From contig NZ_RJKV01000002.1 of NCBI RefSeq assembly GCF_003751305.1, positions 620,001 through 684,000 of the forward strand: a stretch of DNA of 64,000 nucleotides, given 5' to 3'. Position 1 is the stretch's first letter. Every line of letters begins with the position of its first letter. Positions 10,937 through 19,831 of the stretch are shown here, piece after piece. The translations under genes were made by a program, and so were the position numbers. The notes below the pieces were generated by a model that was given only the letters and a program-made list of their open reading frames with translations, made no database searches and was not told where the DNA came from. This DNA is from Stenotrophomonas rhizophila (GTDB lineage: Bacteria > Pseudomonadota > Gammaproteobacteria > Xanthomonadales > Xanthomonadaceae).

Positions 10937-12034
10937 ATGAGCGAACCCACTGATTACCTTGCCCTGCAGACCATTGGCTGGCCCTGGCCGGGCGGCCCGG
11001 AGCTGCCGGACTGGCAGGCCCTGTTCGAGCAGTTCCCGCAGGCGCGCCCGGGCCGGGTGATCGAGCAGCATCGCACCGGGTACATCGTCTCCGATGCGCC
11101 GGAAGCGGCAATCAAGACCGAATCCCCGCCGGAATGGCAGCGCCCACGCTTCCCCAGCCACGAGCGCGCGGCGGTCGGCGACTGGGTGCTGCTGGAGGGC
11201 ATCAAGATCGTTGCCCTGCTGCCCCGGCGCACCGCGATCAAGCGCGGCGCGGCCGGCGAGCATTACCACCAGCAGGTGATCGCGGCCAACATCGATACAG
11301 TGTTCATCGTCTGCGGGCTGGATGCGGACTTCAATCCGCGCCGGATCGAGCGCTACCTGCTGCTGGTCGGCGGGGGCGGTGCACAGCCGGTGGTGGTGCT
11401 GACCAAGGCCGACCAGACTGAATACAGCCAGGATGCCCTGGACGTGCTGGAAGAACTGGCGGCGCAGAACATTCCGCTGCTGGCGATCAATGGCAAGGAC
11501 CCGGCCAGCGCCTCGGCCCTGTTGCCGTGGCTCGCCGCTGGCCGGACCGTGGTACTGGTCGGCTCCTCCGGTGCGGGCAAGTCGACTCTGACCAATACGC
11601 TGCTCGGGCACGAGCGCATGAAGACCGCCGATGTGCGCGTCAACGACTCGCGCGGCCGCCACACCACCACCCACCGCGCGCTTATTCCTTTGCCGGCCGG
11701 GGCCTGCCTGATCGATACGCCGGGTATGCGCGAGCTCAAGCCGACCGGTGAAGAGGCACTGAGCGAAGGCGGTTTCTCCGATGTAGAGGCGCTGTCGGCG
11801 CAATGCCGTTTCCGCGACTGCGCCCACCAGCGTGAGCCGGGCTGTGCGATCCGCGCGGCCATCGATGACGGCACGCTGGATGAAGAGCGCCTGCTCAACT
11901 ACTTCAAGCTGAAAGAAGAAGTGGCTGCCGCCGCGGCCAAGCTCGCCGTGCGCCAAGCGCAGCAGGCCATCGAGCGCAAGCACGTCGGCAAGGGCGCGCA
12001 GTGGCGCCCGGGCGGAAAGGGCGGCCGGCGATAG
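10937..12034 (+). CDS. rsgA: Small ribosomal subunit biogenesis GTPase RsgA
   Basis: 365 residues with the circularly permuted GTPase order typical of RsgA/YjeQ. An OB-fold is followed by the G4-like motif TKAD, then the P-loop GSSGAGKST, then G3 DTPGMRE, and a C-terminal zinc finger CRFRDCAHQREPGC. It acts late in 30S subunit maturation and hydrolyses GTP on the ribosome. The basic tail (GKGAQWRPGGKGGRR) suits RNA binding. The start is ATG 10937; an ATG three codons upstream (10928) is also possible. Confidence 0.93.
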   Translation: MSEPTDYLALQTIGWPWPGGPELPDWQALFEQFPQARPGRVIEQHRTGYIVSDAPEAAIKTESPPEWQRPRFPSHERAAVGDWVLLEGIKIVALLPRRTAIKRGAAGEHYHQQVIAANIDTVFIVCGLDADFNPRRIERYLLLVGGGGAQPVVVLTKADQTEYSQDALDVLEELAAQNIPLLAINGKDPASASALLPWLAAGRTVVLVGSSGAGKSTLTNTLLGHERMKTADVRVNDSRGRHTTTHRALIPLPAGACLIDTPGMRELKPTGEEALSEGGFSDVEALSAQCRFRDCAHQREPGCAIRAAIDDGTLDEERLLNYFKLKEEVAAAAAKLAVRQAQQAIERKHVGKGAQWRPGGKGGRR

Positions 12035-12053
12035 CTTTTGCTACTGTCCGTCC

Positions 12054-13307
12054 ATGGACACGCCAATGACCGTGGATCGTGACGTCGCCCACCACACCGC
12101 GCTCGATGCCCAACTGGTCGAGGCGGTAGGCGGGATCAAACTGCTGGGGCTGACCAGCTGGCCGGCCGCGCTGCAGGCACCGTTCCTGGCCAGCGTCGCC
12201 CGCGGTCAGCCAGTGCTGCCGCAGGTCGACTATCCCAGACTTGATTTCGCCGATACCCGCCACCGGCTGGCTGCGATCAGCGCGCAATGCGATCCCGACC
12301 ATCCCATCGGCCTGTACGTGCAGCGCTCGGCGCACAGCTGGGATCAGGCCGCCGGCCTGCTCGAGTCGCTGGGCACCGCCGAGGTGGACCGTTACTCGGT
12401 GGAACTGTTCGGCGCGCCCGAGCAGCCGCTGCCCGGCAATGGCCCCAGCACCCGCGATGCCGCCCGCCACTTCATCCAGATCGCGCAGGAGCTGGACCAT
12501 GAGCTGCTCGCGCCGGAAGAACAGGTGCCGGTCTCGGCCACTGCGCTGCAACTGCAGCTGCAGAGTGATCTGGATGCGTTCTTCGAATCGCGGATCATCA
12601 GCGTCCAGCTCGATCCCGACCTGATCTCCAAGGCCGCCGCCGGCCCGAACCGGATCCGTCTGCGCACCAGTGCGCGTTTCAGCGCCTACGACCGTGCGCA
12701 GCTGTTTCACCACGAGGCGCTGGTGCATTCGCTGACCGCGCTCAACGGCCGCGAGCAGCCGCACCTGCCCAGCCTGGCGCTGTCCTCGCCGCGTGTCACC
12801 GCCACCCAGGAAGGGCTGGCGACCTTTGCCGAGCAGATCACCGGCAGCATCGACATCGAGCGCCTCAAGCGCATCAGCCTGCGCACCGAAGCCATCGCCA
12901 TGGCGCGCGAAGGGGCCGATTTCATCCAGGTGTTCCGCTACTTCTGCGCGGCCGGCCAGAACAACGAAGAGAGCTTCGCCTCCGCCCAGCGCGTGTTCCG
13001 CGGTGTGCCCCCGAGCGGTGGCGCGGCCTTCACCAAGGACACGGTGTATCTGCGCGGGCTGGTCTCGGTGCACACCTTCTTCCGCCACATGCTCGCCGAA
13101 GACCGCCTGCAGGTCTGCCGCTGGTTGTTCGCCGGCAAGATGTCGCTGACCGACGCGATCGCCTTCGCCCCCTTGTTTGAAGAAGGCATCCTGCGACCAC
13201 CGCGTTGGCTGCCGCATTGGGTCAGCCGCGCGAACGGATTGGCCGGCATGCTCGCGTTCTCGCTGTTCGCCAACCGCATCCGCATGGATCAGCTCGCCCC
13301 CGAGTAG
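12054..13307 (+). CDS. DUF1704 metalloprotein (QEGLA-motif, flavohemoglobin-modulating family)
   Basis: 417 residues. It has the putative metal-binding HHEALVH (His220-Glu-x3-His225) and the family-defining TQEGLA (about residue 252), followed by the long conserved C-terminal helical part. The family (TIGR02421/DUF1704) resembles tyrosine-carboxypeptidase-type metalloproteases. Its bacterial role is poorly known; it was linked by name to flavohemoglobin expression. It lies 19 bases after rsgA on the same strand. The TAG stop codon is part of the GTAG head of a REP palindrome. Confidence 0.85.
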   Translation: MDTPMTVDRDVAHHTALDAQLVEAVGGIKLLGLTSWPAALQAPFLASVARGQPVLPQVDYPRLDFADTRHRLAAISAQCDPDHPIGLYVQRSAHSWDQAAGLLESLGTAEVDRYSVELFGAPEQPLPGNGPSTRDAARHFIQIAQELDHELLAPEEQVPVSATALQLQLQSDLDAFFESRIISVQLDPDLISKAAAGPNRIRLRTSARFSAYDRAQLFHHEALVHSLTALNGREQPHLPSLALSSPRVTATQEGLATFAEQITGSIDIERLKRISLRTEAIAMAREGADFIQVFRYFCAAGQNNEESFASAQRVFRGVPPSGGAAFTKDTVYLRGLVSVHTFFRHMLAEDRLQVCRWLFAGKMSLTDAIAFAPLFEEGILRPPRWLPHWVSRANGLAGMLAFSLFANRIRMDQLAPE

Positions 13308-13327
13308 TGCCGGCCGCTGGCCGGCTG
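13304..13327 (+). repeat. SMAG/REP-type palindrome overlapping a stop codon
   Basis: GTAG followed by GCCGGCC-GCT-GGCCGGC. The TAG is the stop codon of the DUF1704 gene. Confidence 0.8.
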
Positions 13328-13483
13328 CCTCGCGCTCCCTCCGCGCGCTCCCATGCGTCAATGAGCACTGCATCGCAATTCATCTGTGATGCGCTGAATC
13401 GTAAACATCCTTTCATGTTCCGCTCGCATGCTGGTCATGCACCTGCATTGCGCAGGTCATCTTCCCCCATGTAACGGACGACC

Positions 13484-15775
13484 ATGCTTACCCGACCCCT
13501 GACGATCGCGGTGGCGCTCGCGCTGTGCGCCGCCACTGCCAACGCTGCCGATGTAGACGCCACCGCCGCTGCCAACGTCGCGCTCAGCGCGCAGACCCTG
13601 GATACCGTTTCGGTGATCGGCCAGGGTGAGACCCGCCAGGTGCAGCGCATCACGGCCGTGGACAAGGAAGTGCTGCCGCCGGGCACCAGCGGCCAGAAGA
13701 TCCTTGATCGCCTGCCGGGTGTATCCGTGCAGTCCAACGATGCCTTCGGCGCCAACGAAGAATCGCAGACGATCAGCCTGCGCGGCTTCGACAAGAGCCG
13801 CCTGGGCTACACGCTGGATGGCATTCCGCTGGGCGACAACAGCTACGGCAACTACAACGGCCTGAGCATCGCCCGTGCGCTGATCGCCGAGAATCTCGCC
13901 GGCGCAGAACTGTCCCAGGGCATTGGCTCGCTGGGTGTTGCCTCGACCAGCAACCTCGGCGGCACCATCCAGTACTTCTCGCAGGACCCGTCCACCGAGT
14001 TCGGCGGCAAGGCCAGCGTCACCGTCGGCGATGACAACCAGCGCCGCGGCTACCTGCGCGTGGACACCGGCGACATCAACGGCTTCTCGGCCTATGTCTC
14101 CGGCGTGCATCAGGATTCGGACATGTGGGCCGAACCGAACCAGAACCAGACCACCCGCCAGTTCAATGCCAAGGCGATCTGGAACGTGGGCGACAACCGC
14201 TTCGGCGCCTTCGCTGCCACCTCGCGCGTGAGCCAGGCCAACTACGCTTACCTGTCCAAGAGCATGCTCGCGCGTGGCCTCGGCTGGGACTGGAACATCT
14301 ACGCACCGGACTGGGATCGTGCCGTTGCCGCCGCCTACTGCGCACCCGGCACCTACAACGCACAGAAGTGTGCGTTCACCGGTGGCGTCAACAGCATCGA
14401 TGACGCGTACTACCAGAGCCGCGCGCTGCGCGACGACAACCTGTACTCGCTGGATGCCGACCTTGCGCTGGGCGACAGCGCCCGCCTGAAGCTGCTTGGC
14501 TACCACCACGAGAACCGTGGCCAGGGCCACTGGTGGGCACCGGGCCAGCCGTCCAACCCCGGCACCCCGGAGATGCTGCCGATCTCCATCCGCAGCACGA
14601 ACTACACCATCAACCGCCAGGGCATCACCGCCGCGTTGAGCTGGCAGTGGGGCATCCACGAATTGGAAGCGGGGCTGTGGTACGAACGCAACGACCACAA
14701 CGTCGAGCGCAATTTCTACTACATCACCGGCCCGTTCCTGGATGACGGCTACCTCAACTACCCGGACCGACGCCTGTTCGATCAGGACTTCGACATCCGC
14801 ACGCGCCAGTTCTACGTGCAGGACCGCATGCGCTTCCTGGACGACCGCCTGACCGTGGATGTGGGCATCAAGAGCCCGAACACCCGCATGACCGCCAACG
14901 CGAAGCCGGGCACCGAAGCCAGCTACGCCTCCGGCACCCTGACCGCCAAGGAATCGGTACTGCCGCAGGCCGGCATCGGCTTCAAGCTGAGCCCGAATCA
15001 GGAAGTGTTCGCCTCGTACTCGGAGAACATCGCCGCCTTCGTCGGCGGTGGCAGCGGCGGCCCGCTGCAGGTCTCCCCGGAATCCTTCGCGGCCAGCGCC
15101 GGGCTGGAACCGGAGAAGTCCAAGACGCTGGAAGCCGGCTTCCGTACCTTCGGTGAAAAGTACCAGGCCTCGATCGCCGCCTATCACGTGACCTTCGACA
15201 ACCGCCTGCTCTCGCTCAATCCCTGCACCAGCATCGAAGTGGGCACGCGCCCGGAGTGCATCACGCGCTTCATCAACGTGGGCTCGGTGAAGAGCCGCGG
15301 CGCGGAACTGACCTTCATCCTCAAGCCGATGGATGGCCTGCAGTGGTACAACGCGCTCTCGTGGAACAAGACCACCTACGAGGACAACTACACCTCGGGC
15401 GGCGCGATCGTGCCGGTGGCCGGCAAGATCACGGTGGACACGCCGGAGCGCATGGCCTCCAGTGAGATCAGCTGGAACCGCGATGGCTTCTTCGCGAGTC
15501 TGCGTGCGAAGTACACGGGCAAGCGTTATTACACCTACACCAACGATCAGTCGGTGCCGGGCGTGACGACGTTCGATGCGGGGATGGGGTATTCGTTCGG
15601 GCCGGGCATGGGTCTGCGCGATATCAAGGTGTCGCTCAATGCGACCAACCTGACCGACAAGCGGTATGCCGGCCAGCTGAGTTCGTTCGCGCCGACGGAT
15701 CCGACCGGCACGCGCTATGCGATCCATGCCAGTGCGCCGCGCCAGGTGTTCATGACGGTGGCTGCGGAGTTCTGA
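13484..15775 (+). CDS. TonB-dependent outer-membrane receptor
   Basis: 763 residues. The signal peptide ends near ANAADVD (about residue 22). The TonB box is DTVSVIG (about 40-46). The plug domain includes GTSGQKILDRLPGVSVQ and SQTISLRGFDKSRLGYTLDG, and the 22-strand barrel ends in the C-terminal Phe of VAAEF. The family imports siderophore-iron, B12, nickel or glycans using the TonB-ExbBD motor. The substrate cannot be told from sequence. No FecIR-type regulator is adjacent and I see no clear Fur site upstream. It is flanked by REP-type palindromes on both sides and is transcribed alone. Confidence 0.92.
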   Translation: MLTRPLTIAVALALCAATANAADVDATAAANVALSAQTLDTVSVIGQGETRQVQRITAVDKEVLPPGTSGQKILDRLPGVSVQSNDAFGANEESQTISLRGFDKSRLGYTLDGIPLGDNSYGNYNGLSIARALIAENLAGAELSQGIGSLGVASTSNLGGTIQYFSQDPSTEFGGKASVTVGDDNQRRGYLRVDTGDINGFSAYVSGVHQDSDMWAEPNQNQTTRQFNAKAIWNVGDNRFGAFAATSRVSQANYAYLSKSMLARGLGWDWNIYAPDWDRAVAAAYCAPGTYNAQKCAFTGGVNSIDDAYYQSRALRDDNLYSLDADLALGDSARLKLLGYHHENRGQGHWWAPGQPSNPGTPEMLPISIRSTNYTINRQGITAALSWQWGIHELEAGLWYERNDHNVERNFYYITGPFLDDGYLNYPDRRLFDQDFDIRTRQFYVQDRMRFLDDRLTVDVGIKSPNTRMTANAKPGTEASYASGTLTAKESVLPQAGIGFKLSPNQEVFASYSENIAAFVGGGSGGPLQVSPESFAASAGLEPEKSKTLEAGFRTFGEKYQASIAAYHVTFDNRLLSLNPCTSIEVGTRPECITRFINVGSVKSRGAELTFILKPMDGLQWYNALSWNKTTYEDNYTSGGAIVPVAGKITVDTPERMASSEISWNRDGFFASLRAKYTGKRYYTYTNDQSVPGVTTFDAGMGYSFGPGMGLRDIKVSLNATNLTDKRYAGQLSSFAPTDPTGTRYAIHASAPRQVFMTVAAEF

Positions 15776-15795
15776 TCTCCGCTTGCTTGGGAAGG

Positions 15796-15822
15796 GTAGC
15801 CACCGACCGTTGGTCGGTGGCT
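15796..15822 (+). repeat. SMAG/REP-type palindrome, probable terminator of the TonB receptor gene
   Basis: GTAGCCACCGACC-GTT-GGTCGGTGGC: a perfect 10-bp stem with a GTT loop, followed by CTTTGCTTT. Confidence 0.8.
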
Positions 15823-15900
15823 TTGCTTTGTGCACTGGCAAGGAATCCACCCCAAAAGCTTAACGCCAAGAGCGCATTGTCCGTCCTGTGGCTGGGCCAG

Positions 15901-16006
15901 GCATGGGGTGTGTGGGTTCGCGGGACGCGCCGTAAACCCATCCATGGGGGCTCGTGAGCCGCATCCATGCGGCACAACGGTCCCGCCAACCCACACACCC
16001 CACGCC
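15901..16006. repeat. Long inverted repeat A (about 105 bp)
   Basis: Arms of about 26 bases, near perfect: GGGGTGTGTGGGTT..GCGGGAC on the left and its complement at 15980-16003 on the right. A smaller hairpin lies inside. The arms share GTGGGTT-GCGGGAC with inverted repeat B. Confidence 0.8.
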
Positions 16007-16195
16007 TCCGACAGTTGGCTGGTGGCCATGGTGAAGCAAAGCAAAGCTGCAGACGGACAGGCGCGGCGACTCGATCTGAGAAAGTCACGCAGATCAATCG
16101 AACCAAGCAGGCCAAGCAAGCCAACAGGCCAAGCCAATGCAACGGAGCAGCAGGCGCTGGTTTTTTCGTTGCGCACCAGCTCAGTGTCAAAGGGT

Positions 16196-16294
16196 AGGCA
16201 CGGGTGGGTTGGCGGGACCGTGTGTTGCCAAGGATGGCAACACACGAGCTTACATGGACGTACTTGCAGCGGGTCCCGCCAACCCACCCGTGCC
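16196..16294. repeat. Long nested inverted repeat B (about 98 bp)
   Basis: Outer arms of about 23 bases (16197-16219 and 16271-16293) containing GTGGGTTGGCGGGACC and its complement. A separate perfect inner hairpin GTGTGTTGCC-AAGGAT-GGCAACACAC spans 16220-16245. Confidence 0.85.
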
Positions 16295-16362
16295 TGCCCA
16301 GCGCGACACGGGCCTGCAGTCCGGCTTTTGCCCCGCCGTTGCAGTTGCAGTTACAGTTTCTG

Positions 16363-16392
16363 TTGCCATTGCCATTGCCATTGCCATTGCCA
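16363..16392 (+). repeat. TTGCCA hexanucleotide microsatellite, five units
   Basis: Five perfect tandem TTGCCA copies with degenerate flanking units (TTGCAG on the left, TTGCAA on the right). It lies in non-coding DNA downstream of two convergent genes. Confidence 0.9.
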
Positions 16393-16434
16393 TTGCAAGT
16401 AGCCCAACGTTCCCGAAAGCTCGGAAGAAGAAGC

Positions 16435-16469
16435 AAAAAAAAGCCGCGATGCCAACCAGCATCGCGGCA
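16435..16469 (-). terminator. Terminator of the SDR (PhbB-like) gene
   Basis: On the minus strand, GCCGCGATGC-TGGTT-GCATCGCGGC (approximate loop) is followed by eight or nine T residues, about 45 bases past the stop codon. Confidence 0.9.
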
Positions 16470-16514
16470 CACCTCGTGGGGGAGGCCACGCATCACGTGG
16501 GATGCGCAAAATCA

Positions 16515-17255
16515 TCAGAACATGTGCAGACCACCATTCACCGCATAATCCGCACCCGTCACATACGCCGCATCATCGGATGCCAACCACGCACACAGAC
16601 TCGCCACCTCCTCCGGCTTGCCCAACCGCCGGATCGGCACCGAACCTGCCAGACGATCCAACACATCCGGCGGAAAACTGCTGATCGACTGACTCGCGAT
16701 ATAGCCCGGCGAAATCGTATTCACCGTCACACCCCGCGTCGCCACCTCATTGGCCAGCGCCCGGCTGAAACCATGCATCGCCGCCTTCGCCGTCGCGAAA
16801 TTCACCTGGCCGATCTGGCCCTTGTGCGCACTCACCGAGCCGATGTTCACGATCCGGCCCCAGCCCCGCGTACTCATGCCATCGATCACCTGCTTGGTGA
16901 TGTTGAACAGCGCATGCAGGTTCGAACCCATCACCGCGTTCCAATCGTCCGGACTCATCTGCCGGAACAGCACATCGCGGCTGCCGCCGGCATTGTTGAC
17001 CAGCACATCGATCTCGCCGACCTCGGCCTTCACCTTGGCGAACGCGGCCACCGTCGACGCCCAGTCCGCGGCATTGCCTTCCGAGGCGATGAAATCGAAG
17101 CCCAGTTCGCGCTGCTCGCGCATCCAGGCAGCCTTGCGCGGTGAATTGGGGGCGCAGCCGGCGACCACGGTGTGACCGTTGCGGGCCAGCTTCTGGCAGA
17201 TGGCAGTGCCGACACTGCCCATGGCACTGGTGACGTAAGCGATGCGAAGAGTCAT
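16515..17255 (-). CDS. Acetoacetyl-CoA reductase-like SDR, catalytic Tyr replaced by Phe
   Basis: 246-residue short-chain dehydrogenase that follows PhbB (NADPH-dependent acetoacetyl-CoA reductase) along its whole length: VNNAG, GRIVNIGSVSAHKGQIGQ, TVNTISPGYI and the end GADYAVNGGLHMF. Two features are unusual. The nucleotide-binding turn reads TSAMGSVG, not TGGMGGIG. The catalytic YxxxK reads Phe153-Ala-Thr-Ala-Lys157 (codon TTC), while Ser140 and Lys157 are kept. Loss of this Tyr usually destroys or strongly weakens SDR catalysis, so the protein may be inactive, altered or regulatory. The start ATG 17255 matches PhbB. The gene is last in a porin-CitMHS-SDR operon and has its own terminator. 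Confidence 0.85.
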   Translation of the reverse strand: MTLRIAYVTSAMGSVGTAICQKLARNGHTVVAGCAPNSPRKAAWMREQRELGFDFIASEGNAADWASTVAAFAKVKAEVGEIDVLVNNAGGSRDVLFRQMSPDDWNAVMGSNLHALFNITKQVIDGMSTRGWGRIVNIGSVSAHKGQIGQVNFATAKAAMHGFSRALANEVATRGVTVNTISPGYIASQSISSFPPDVLDRLAGSVPIRRLGKPEEVASLCAWLASDDAAYVTGADYAVNGGLHMF

Positions 17256-17280
17256 GGCGGAACGCTCCTTGGTAGGCGGA

Positions 17281-18618
17281 TCAGGACGCAAGCGGATACA
17301 GGCCGAACAGCAGCCCACCGAACATCAGCAGCATCGAAATGGCGATGGCCCACTTCAGGGTGAACTTCTGGTGATCGGCGAACTCCACCTTGGCCAGGCC
17401 GACCAGCAGGTAGGTCGAGGGCACCAGCGGGCTGAGCAGATGCACCGGCTGGCCGGCCAGCGAGGCGCGCGCCATCTCCACCGGGGTGATGCCGTAGTTG
17501 CCGGCCGCTTCGGACAGGATCGGCAGCACGCCGAAGTAGAAGGCGTCGTTGGACATGAAGAAGGTGAACGGCATCGAGGCCAGCGCGGTGATCACCGCCA
17601 GGTAGGGGCCCCAGCTGTCGGGAATGATCGCCAGGAAGCTGTGCGACATCGCCTCGACCATGCCGGTGTTGTTGAGGATGCCGGTGAAGATGCCGGCCGC
17701 GAAGATCAGCGAGACCACGGAGAGCACGTTGCCGGCATGGTTGACCACGCGGCGGCGCTGCTCGGCCAGGTTGGGGTAGTTGATCACCAGGGCGATCGCG
17801 AAGCCGACCATGAACAGCACCGGCATCGGCAGCACACCCAGGATCAGCGCGGTCATCAGGGCGATGGTCAGGCCCAGGTTGACCCACAGCAGCTTCGGGC
17901 GCTTGGTGTCTTCGGCGTCTTCCACGGTCGGCAGGGTGTTGCCATCATCGGAGACGCTGTTGTCCATCCAGCTGCCGCCCTGCGGCAGGGTCACCACGCC
18001 AAGGCGACGGCGCTCCTTCATGCCCAGGTACCAGGCCAGCACCAGTACGCCGGCGCAGGCGATCACCATCGAGGGGATCAGCGGCACGAACACGTCGGCC
18101 GGGTCCACGTGCAGCGCGGTGGCGGCGCGGGCGGTCGGGCCGCCCCACGGGGTGAGGTTCATCACGCCGCCGGCGAGGATGGTCACGCAGGTCATGTTCA
18201 ACGCGTTCATGCCCAGGCGCTGATACAACGGCAACATCGCCGACACGGTGATCATGTAGGTGGTCGAGCCATCGCCGTCGAGCGAGATCAGCATCGCCAG
18301 GATGGCGGTGCCAAGCACGATCTTCATCGGGTCGCCCTTGACGAAGCGCAGGATGATCCGCACCAGCGGATCGAACAGGCCCGCATCGATCATCACCCCG
18401 AAGTACAGGATGGCAAACATCAACATCACGCCGGTCGGCGCGATCTTCTTGATGCCTTCCAGCATCATGTCGTCGATGCCGGCCGCGAAGCCGCCGATCA
18501 GCGCGAACAGGATCGGAATGGTGATGAGGGCGACCAGCGGCGAGAGCCGCTTGCTCATGATCAAATACATGAATGTAATGACCATGCCAAAGCCGAGGAT
18601 GCTCAGCATCATCTGCAT
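17281..18618 (-). CDS. CitMHS-family citrate (metal-citrate:H+) symporter
   Basis: 445 residues with about 11-12 membrane helices. It starts MLSILGFGMVITFMYLIM and has the family-typical SLDGDGSTTYMITVSAMLPL and NLTPWGGPTARAATAL re-entrant-like segments, and a cytoplasmic charged loop near residues 215-250. CitMHS proteins take up citrate complexed with Mg2+ or Ca2+ in symport with protons. Gene order porin-CitMHS, divergent from a TctDE-like two-component system, supports citrate or tricarboxylate as the substrate. A similar TctDE-controlled CitMHS transporter is known in Xanthomonas. Confidence 0.9.
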   Translation of the reverse strand: MQMMLSILGFGMVITFMYLIMSKRLSPLVALITIPILFALIGGFAAGIDDMMLEGIKKIAPTGVMLMFAILYFGVMIDAGLFDPLVRIILRFVKGDPMKIVLGTAILAMLISLDGDGSTTYMITVSAMLPLYQRLGMNALNMTCVTILAGGVMNLTPWGGPTARAATALHVDPADVFVPLIPSMVIACAGVLVLAWYLGMKERRRLGVVTLPQGGSWMDNSVSDDGNTLPTVEDAEDTKRPKLLWVNLGLTIALMTALILGVLPMPVLFMVGFAIALVINYPNLAEQRRRVVNHAGNVLSVVSLIFAAGIFTGILNNTGMVEAMSHSFLAIIPDSWGPYLAVITALASMPFTFFMSNDAFYFGVLPILSEAAGNYGITPVEMARASLAGQPVHLLSPLVPSTYLLVGLAKVEFADHQKFTLKWAIAISMLLMFGGLLFGLYPLAS

Positions 18619-18649
18619 TCTCCAGAAGAAACGGTGCGGGAAGTAGGCA

Positions 18650-19831
18650 TCAGAAGTCGTACTGCAGGCGGCCGGTTACCGCGCGTGTGCGGTCCACGGT
18701 GGCGTCGGCCAGGCGGTCGCGGTTGCGGCTTTCGATCAGGTTGAGCATGAAGCGCAGGTTCGGGCGCATGTACCAGTTGCCACCCAGCGTCCACGCCTCG
18801 GTCTGGCCGTCGCGCAGGTCGGGCTGCCCGATCAGGTGCTGGTCGCCGCGCATCTGGTCATAGCGCAGTGCCAGTTCGAACGCGCCGGCGGCGTGCTGGA
18901 AATCCTTGACCCGGCCGAAGCGCCCGGTCTTGCGGTCATACACGCGCGACTCGCCGGTGACGAACCAGCTGACCAGGCCATAGCCGGCCAGCACTTTGCC
19001 GCGCTGGCTGCCGTCGTCGAAGGTGGCGCCGCTGAACTCGCCCTGCCACGACAGCGGGCCGCGCACCTGCGCGTACTCCAGCGACCACTTGTTGACGTCG
19101 GTGTCGCGCCCGGCCGAGAAATCGACCAGGGTCATCCGGCTGTTGTCGGAGAGATGGCCGGCCGGGCGCGGGCGGATGCGCAGGGCAGGCACGCCGTCGG
19201 TACCTGGGTTGTCGTATCGCTCATGCGCCAGCGACACGCCCAGGTGCAGCACATCACCGGCGGTGGCGCCCGGGGCCCAGGTCGCGCGGCCACCGGCGGC
19301 GCGGCCCTTGACCTGCCACGCGTCGATGCTCTCCAGGCTGTAGGCGCTGGCGGCCCAGGTCGTGTCGCCGCGTGCGGCCTGCCAGGAGGCGCCGAGGCGA
19401 TACAGCGGCGCCAGCGTGGTGCCGGCATTGCCGCGCTCCAGGAAGGTGCCGTAGTTGGAACTGGTGCGGTCATCCAGCGAGAAGAACTGCTTGAACTGGC
19501 CCACGGTAAGCTTGCCGGCATCGCCGAAGCTGCGGCTGACGAACACATCCTTGGCCTCGACACGGTCGCCGGAGAAATCCGCTTCCAGCTTGTAGTCGAC
19601 CACGAAGAACTTGCCGGATACGTCAAGCCATGCGCGACGGATCTCGGTGTCGTCCTTGTTCGGGGTGCCGCGGCTGTCATTGTGGAAGTCGGCGAAATCG
19701 AGATGCAGGCGGCCGCCCAGGCTGGCGGTGACCGGGCGGTCATCCTCGGTGTCGTCGGCGGCCCAGGCCGGCGCGGCCAGCAACAGCGTGCAGGCCGCAG
19801 GCAGGCACCAGCGCAATGCGTTCAGTTCCAT
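18650..19831 (-). CDS. OprO/OprP-family (Porin_O_P) outer-membrane porin
   Basis: 393 residues. The signal peptide ends at AWAADDTED. The barrel includes family-typical GRLHLDFADF, EIRRAWLDVSGKFFVVDYKLEADFSG, GQFKQFFSLDD and the C-terminal LQYDF. Only some members are phosphate channels. Upstream position in an operon with a citrate transporter suggests passage of organic anions. First gene of the operon, divergent from the response-regulator gene across about 155 bases that must hold both promoters. Confidence 0.9.
   Translation of the reverse strand: MELNALRWCLPAACTLLLAAPAWAADDTEDDRPVTASLGGRLHLDFADFHNDSRGTPNKDDTEIRRAWLDVSGKFFVVDYKLEADFSGDRVEAKDVFVSRSFGDAGKLTVGQFKQFFSLDDRTSSNYGTFLERGNAGTTLAPLYRLGASWQAARGDTTWAASAYSLESIDAWQVKGRAAGGRATWAPGATAGDVLHLGVSLAHERYDNPGTDGVPALRIRPRPAGHLSDNSRMTLVDFSAGRDTDVNKWSLEYAQVRGPLSWQGEFSGATFDDGSQRGKVLAGYGLVSWFVTGESRVYDRKTGRFGRVKDFQHAAGAFELALRYDQMRGDQHLIGQPDLRDGQTEAWTLGGNWYMRPNLRFMLNLIESRNRDRLADATVDRTRAVTGRLQYDF

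Larger units (their letters stand above)
15776..16514. other. Repeat-rich intergenic region without a gene
   Basis: About 740 bases between the TonB receptor and the convergent SDR gene. It contains a REP-type palindrome, two long nested inverted repeats, a TTGCCA microsatellite and a terminator, each listed separately. Between the inverted repeats lies imperfectly repeated sequence (aagcaggcc/aagcaagcc). Open frames here are by-products of the palindromes. Confidence 0.7.

Noticed and set aside
13457..15850. Minus-strand frame of about 800 codons opposite the TonB receptor
   Set aside because: Antisense shadow; the plus strand encodes signal peptide, TonB box, plug and barrel.
16363..16392. 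Tandem hexamers as a CRISPR-like array
   Set aside because: Units are directly adjacent with no spacers and no cas genes; a simple microsatellite.
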